From positions 124,001-188,000 of the forward strand of contig NZ_RWIR01000035.1 of the NCBI RefSeq assembly GCF_009764265.1: a stretch of 64,000 nucleotides of DNA. Direction: 5' to 3'. This document shows, piece after piece, positions 62,180-64,000 of the stretch. The stretch is from Pseudomonas sp. PB101 (lineage in GTDB: Bacteria; Pseudomonadota; Gammaproteobacteria; Pseudomonadales; Pseudomonadaceae). Both the position numbers and the translations under genes were made by a program. Each line of letters opens with the position of its first letter. Positions within the stretch are counted from its first letter, which is position 1. The notes beneath the pieces were generated by a model. The model did not search any database. It saw only the letters and a list, made by a program, of their open reading frames with translations, and was not told where the DNA came from.

Positions 62180-62998
62180 CTAGAACCTCTCCGCAATCCG
62201 CCGATACGGATAATCCGGCTCCCGGTAATCACCCGGCGCCTGCCGTTTGGGCAACTTCACTTTTGCCCGCGGTATTTCTTCATAGGGAATACTCCCCAGC
62301 ACATCACTGATGATGTTGAGCCGCGCCCGCCGCTTGTCATTCGAATTGGCGACCCGCCACGGGGCGAAGTCGGTGTCGGTGGCTTCGAACATGTCGTCCC
62401 GGGCTCGGGAGTAGTCGTACCAGCGGTTATAGGACTTGAGGTCCATCGGCGAGAGTTTCCAGATCTTGCGTCCGTCGGTGATGCGCTCCTTGAGACGCCG
62501 GGTCTGCTCTTCCTGGCTCACTTCAAGCCAGTACTTGATCAGGATGATGCCCGATTCGACCAGTGCCTGCTCGACGCGCGGTACCGAAGTGAGAAAGTTG
62601 CGCACCTGCTCTTCAGTGCAGAATCCCATGACCCGCTCGACACCGGCGCGGTTGTACCAGCTGCGATCGAAGATCACCACTTCACCGGCTGCCGGCAGGT
62701 GCGGCAGATAACGTTGCACATACATCTGGCTTTTTTCCCGATCGGTCGGGGCCGGCAACGCCATCACCCGGAACACCCGCGGGCTGACCCGCTCGGTCAG
62801 CGCCTTGATGGTCCCGCCCTTGCCGGCGCCATCCCGGCCCTCGAAGATGATGCAAACCTTCGCGCCCGAGTGCTGTACCCATTCCTGCAGCTTGACCATC
62901 TCGACATGCAGCCGCGCCAGTTCCTCGAGATAGTCCTTGTTCTTGAGCTTGCCGCTTACAACCGGTTTGCCTTTCTTTGCCGCCTTCTTCTTTGCCAT
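62180..62998 (-). CDS. ppk2: Polyphosphate kinase 2
   Basis: 272 residues from ATG 62998, with GAAGGAGG upstream (an ATG at 63016 would lie before this site). One-domain PPK2: Walker A EGRDGAGKGGTIK, the lid region LPHLPAAGEVVIFDRSWYNR and GVERVMGF. Lysine-rich N terminus (about 1-22). Uses polyphosphate to phosphorylate nucleoside diphosphates or the reverse. Followed on the right by a SulP transporter gene read in the same direction. Confidence 0.9.
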   Translation of the reverse strand: MAKKKAAKKGKPVVSGKLKNKDYLEELARLHVEMVKLQEWVQHSGAKVCIIFEGRDGAGKGGTIKALTERVSPRVFRVMALPAPTDREKSQMYVQRYLPHLPAAGEVVIFDRSWYNRAGVERVMGFCTEEQVRNFLTSVPRVEQALVESGIILIKYWLEVSQEEQTRRLKERITDGRKIWKLSPMDLKSYNRWYDYSRARDDMFEATDTDFAPWRVANSNDKRRARLNIISDVLGSIPYEEIPRAKVKLPKRQAPGDYREPDYPYRRIAERF

Positions 62999-63056
62999 GC
63001 CCGTTACCTCCTTCAATGCGTCACACAGCGCCCGGAGGGTGTCCGGGCGCGTTCAT

Positions 63057-64000
63057 TCAGCGTCGACTGCGCTGGTAATGTTCAACCGCCTGCTCCAGGT
63101 TCAGGAACATGCGCGCCTCGCCCAGCGTATGGCCCAACGGGGCCTTGATGACCATGTCCCAGACACTCGGGTTCATGCCCACCAACCACAGTGAAATGCC
63201 TTTTTCGCTCATGCGCTGTTCCGCGCCGGTGAGCATTTTCAGGGCGGTGTATTCCAGGTCGAACACACTGCGCAGGTCCAGGACCACGACTTTGGGTGTC
63301 GCCCTGTCAATCAGCGGCCGGATCTTCTCGGCGATGCGCTCGGCATTGGCGAAGAAGATCCGCCCCTCGGGCCTGAGCAACAACAGCCCGTCAAACTGTT
63401 CGTCGTCTGCGTTGCCGCTGGTCTGCGGGCGATAGACGTTGGTGCCGGGCTTGCGCCCCAGGACATGCACGGGCGGGTCCGAGACCTGATAGGCCAGGGC
63501 CAGCAGCGAGACGATGATCGCCACGACGATCCCTTGCAGCGTGCCCAGCAGCATCACGCCGATCATCGCCACCACGGCCCAGGCAAACTCGGTACGGCGC
63601 ACCGACAGGATCTCGCGAAACTCTGCAGGCTCGATCAGGCCCACCGAATACACAATCACCACGGCTGCGAGCGTGGCATTGGGCAGCAGGCCAATCAGCG
63701 GTGCCAGCAACAGGCAAGTGCCCAATGCCAGTGCTGCGGTGATCAGCGAGGCCAGTTGCGAACGGGCACCGGCCAGGCGGTTCACCGCCGTTTGGGTGGT
63801 CCCGCCACCGGCGACCATGGCCCCGAGAAACGCCCCACCGATGTTGGCAAAACCCGTGGCCAGCAGCTCCCGGTTCGGTTGTGGCGCGGGCTCGTCACCG
63901 CGGGCGAAAGCGCGCCCGGCCGCGATGGTTTCAGTGAAGCTCATCAGCGCGATGCCCATCGCCGACGGCCAGAGCATTTCGGCCATCGACCAGACGGGAA
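63057..64000 (-). CDS. SulP family anion transporter with STAS domain, 5' end outside window
   Basis: C-terminal about 314 residues of a sulfate permease family protein; the frame stays open to the right edge, so the start is missing. Visible: ETIAAGRAFA, GGAFLGAMVAGGGTTQTAVNR, several hydrophobic segments, and a STAS domain (about the last 110 residues; VVVLDLRSVFDLEYTAL). Transports sulfate or a related anion; 58 bases from ppk2. Confidence 0.88.
   Translation of the reverse strand, partial: PVWSMAEMLWPSAMGIALMSFTETIAAGRAFARGDEPAPQPNRELLATGFANIGGAFLGAMVAGGGTTQTAVNRLAGARSQLASLITAALALGTCLLLAPLIGLLPNATLAAVVIVYSVGLIEPAEFREILSVRRTEFAWAVVAMIGVMLLGTLQGIVVAIIVSLLALAYQVSDPPVHVLGRKPGTNVYRPQTSGNADDEQFDGLLLLRPEGRIFFANAERIAEKIRPLIDRATPKVVVLDLRSVFDLEYTALKMLTGAEQRMSEKGISLWLVGMNPSVWDMVIKAPLGHTLGEARMFLNLEQAVEHYQRSRR

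Overview
This window looks like a chromosomal segment of a Pseudomonas, most likely of the P. fluorescens group. The support is the high-GC coding style of most genes, the many REP-type palindromes (GTAGGAGC..GCTC..CGATGG family) between genes, and typical Pseudomonas families (YbdD/YjiX, MoaA2, ChrA, a SpeC-type ornithine decarboxylase, PPK2, a complete type VI secretion locus). No rRNA, tRNA, CRISPR array, insertion sequence or phage gene was recognised.

Layout. 0-9.6 kb holds ordinary metabolic and envelope genes: an ALDH10-like aldehyde dehydrogenase, a metallophosphoesterase, YbdD, a zinc alcohol dehydrogenase, then a four-gene minus-strand cassette (UDP-glucuronate 4-epimerase-like, polyprenyl-P glycosyltransferase, LAB_N membrane protein, ArnT-like GT39) that probably decorates lipid A or core with a sugar acid. 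A SleB-type hydrolase and a secreted CAP-domain protein follow. 9.8-23.7 kb is a visibly more A+T-rich island and the most interesting part. It is a hybrid NRPS/PKS biosynthetic cluster: crotonyl-CoA carboxylase/reductase, A-T didomain, KS-AT-KR-ACP-C megasynthase, type II thioesterase, class A beta-lactamase-like protein, SAM methyltransferase-fold enzyme and MFS exporter, all overlapping or nearly so on the minus strand. It meets, tail to tail, a second eukaryote/archaeal-type prolyl-tRNA synthetase. The A-domain specificity residues I read (D-V-Q-F-I-A-H-V-V) match the proline code, so a proline-like starter and a ProRS spare copy point the same way: the product probably is, or contains, a proline mimic that hits ProRS, and the extra synthetase gives self-resistance.

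24.1-24.7 kb is a scar: the first about 40 codons of a YdeP/FdhF-type oxidoreductase gene are fused to the 3' end of a cyanide-insensitive oxidase subunit II gene (cioB/cydB), followed by a frameshifted DUF2474 gene. moaA, a bestrophin, a chromate transporter, a gamma-glutamylputrescine-oxidase-like enzyme, a DeoR regulator, a class C beta-lactamase-like hydrolase and ornithine decarboxylase follow on to 34.7 kb.

34.7-61.7 kb is a complete type VI secretion system, all on the minus strand, starting at tssB on the right: tssB-tssC-tssK-tssL-OmpA protein-hcp-clpV-vgrG-DUF4123 adaptor-DUF3304-Tle1 lipase-DUF3304-unknown membrane protein-tssM-tssA-tssF-tssG-tssJ-tssE-VasL/OmpA fusion. The lipase effector sits between two nearly identical DUF3304 genes that probably encode immunity proteins. 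No PAAR gene and no Ser/Thr kinase-phosphatase regulators are in the cluster. The window ends with ppk2 and the 3' part of a SulP transporter gene that runs off the right edge.
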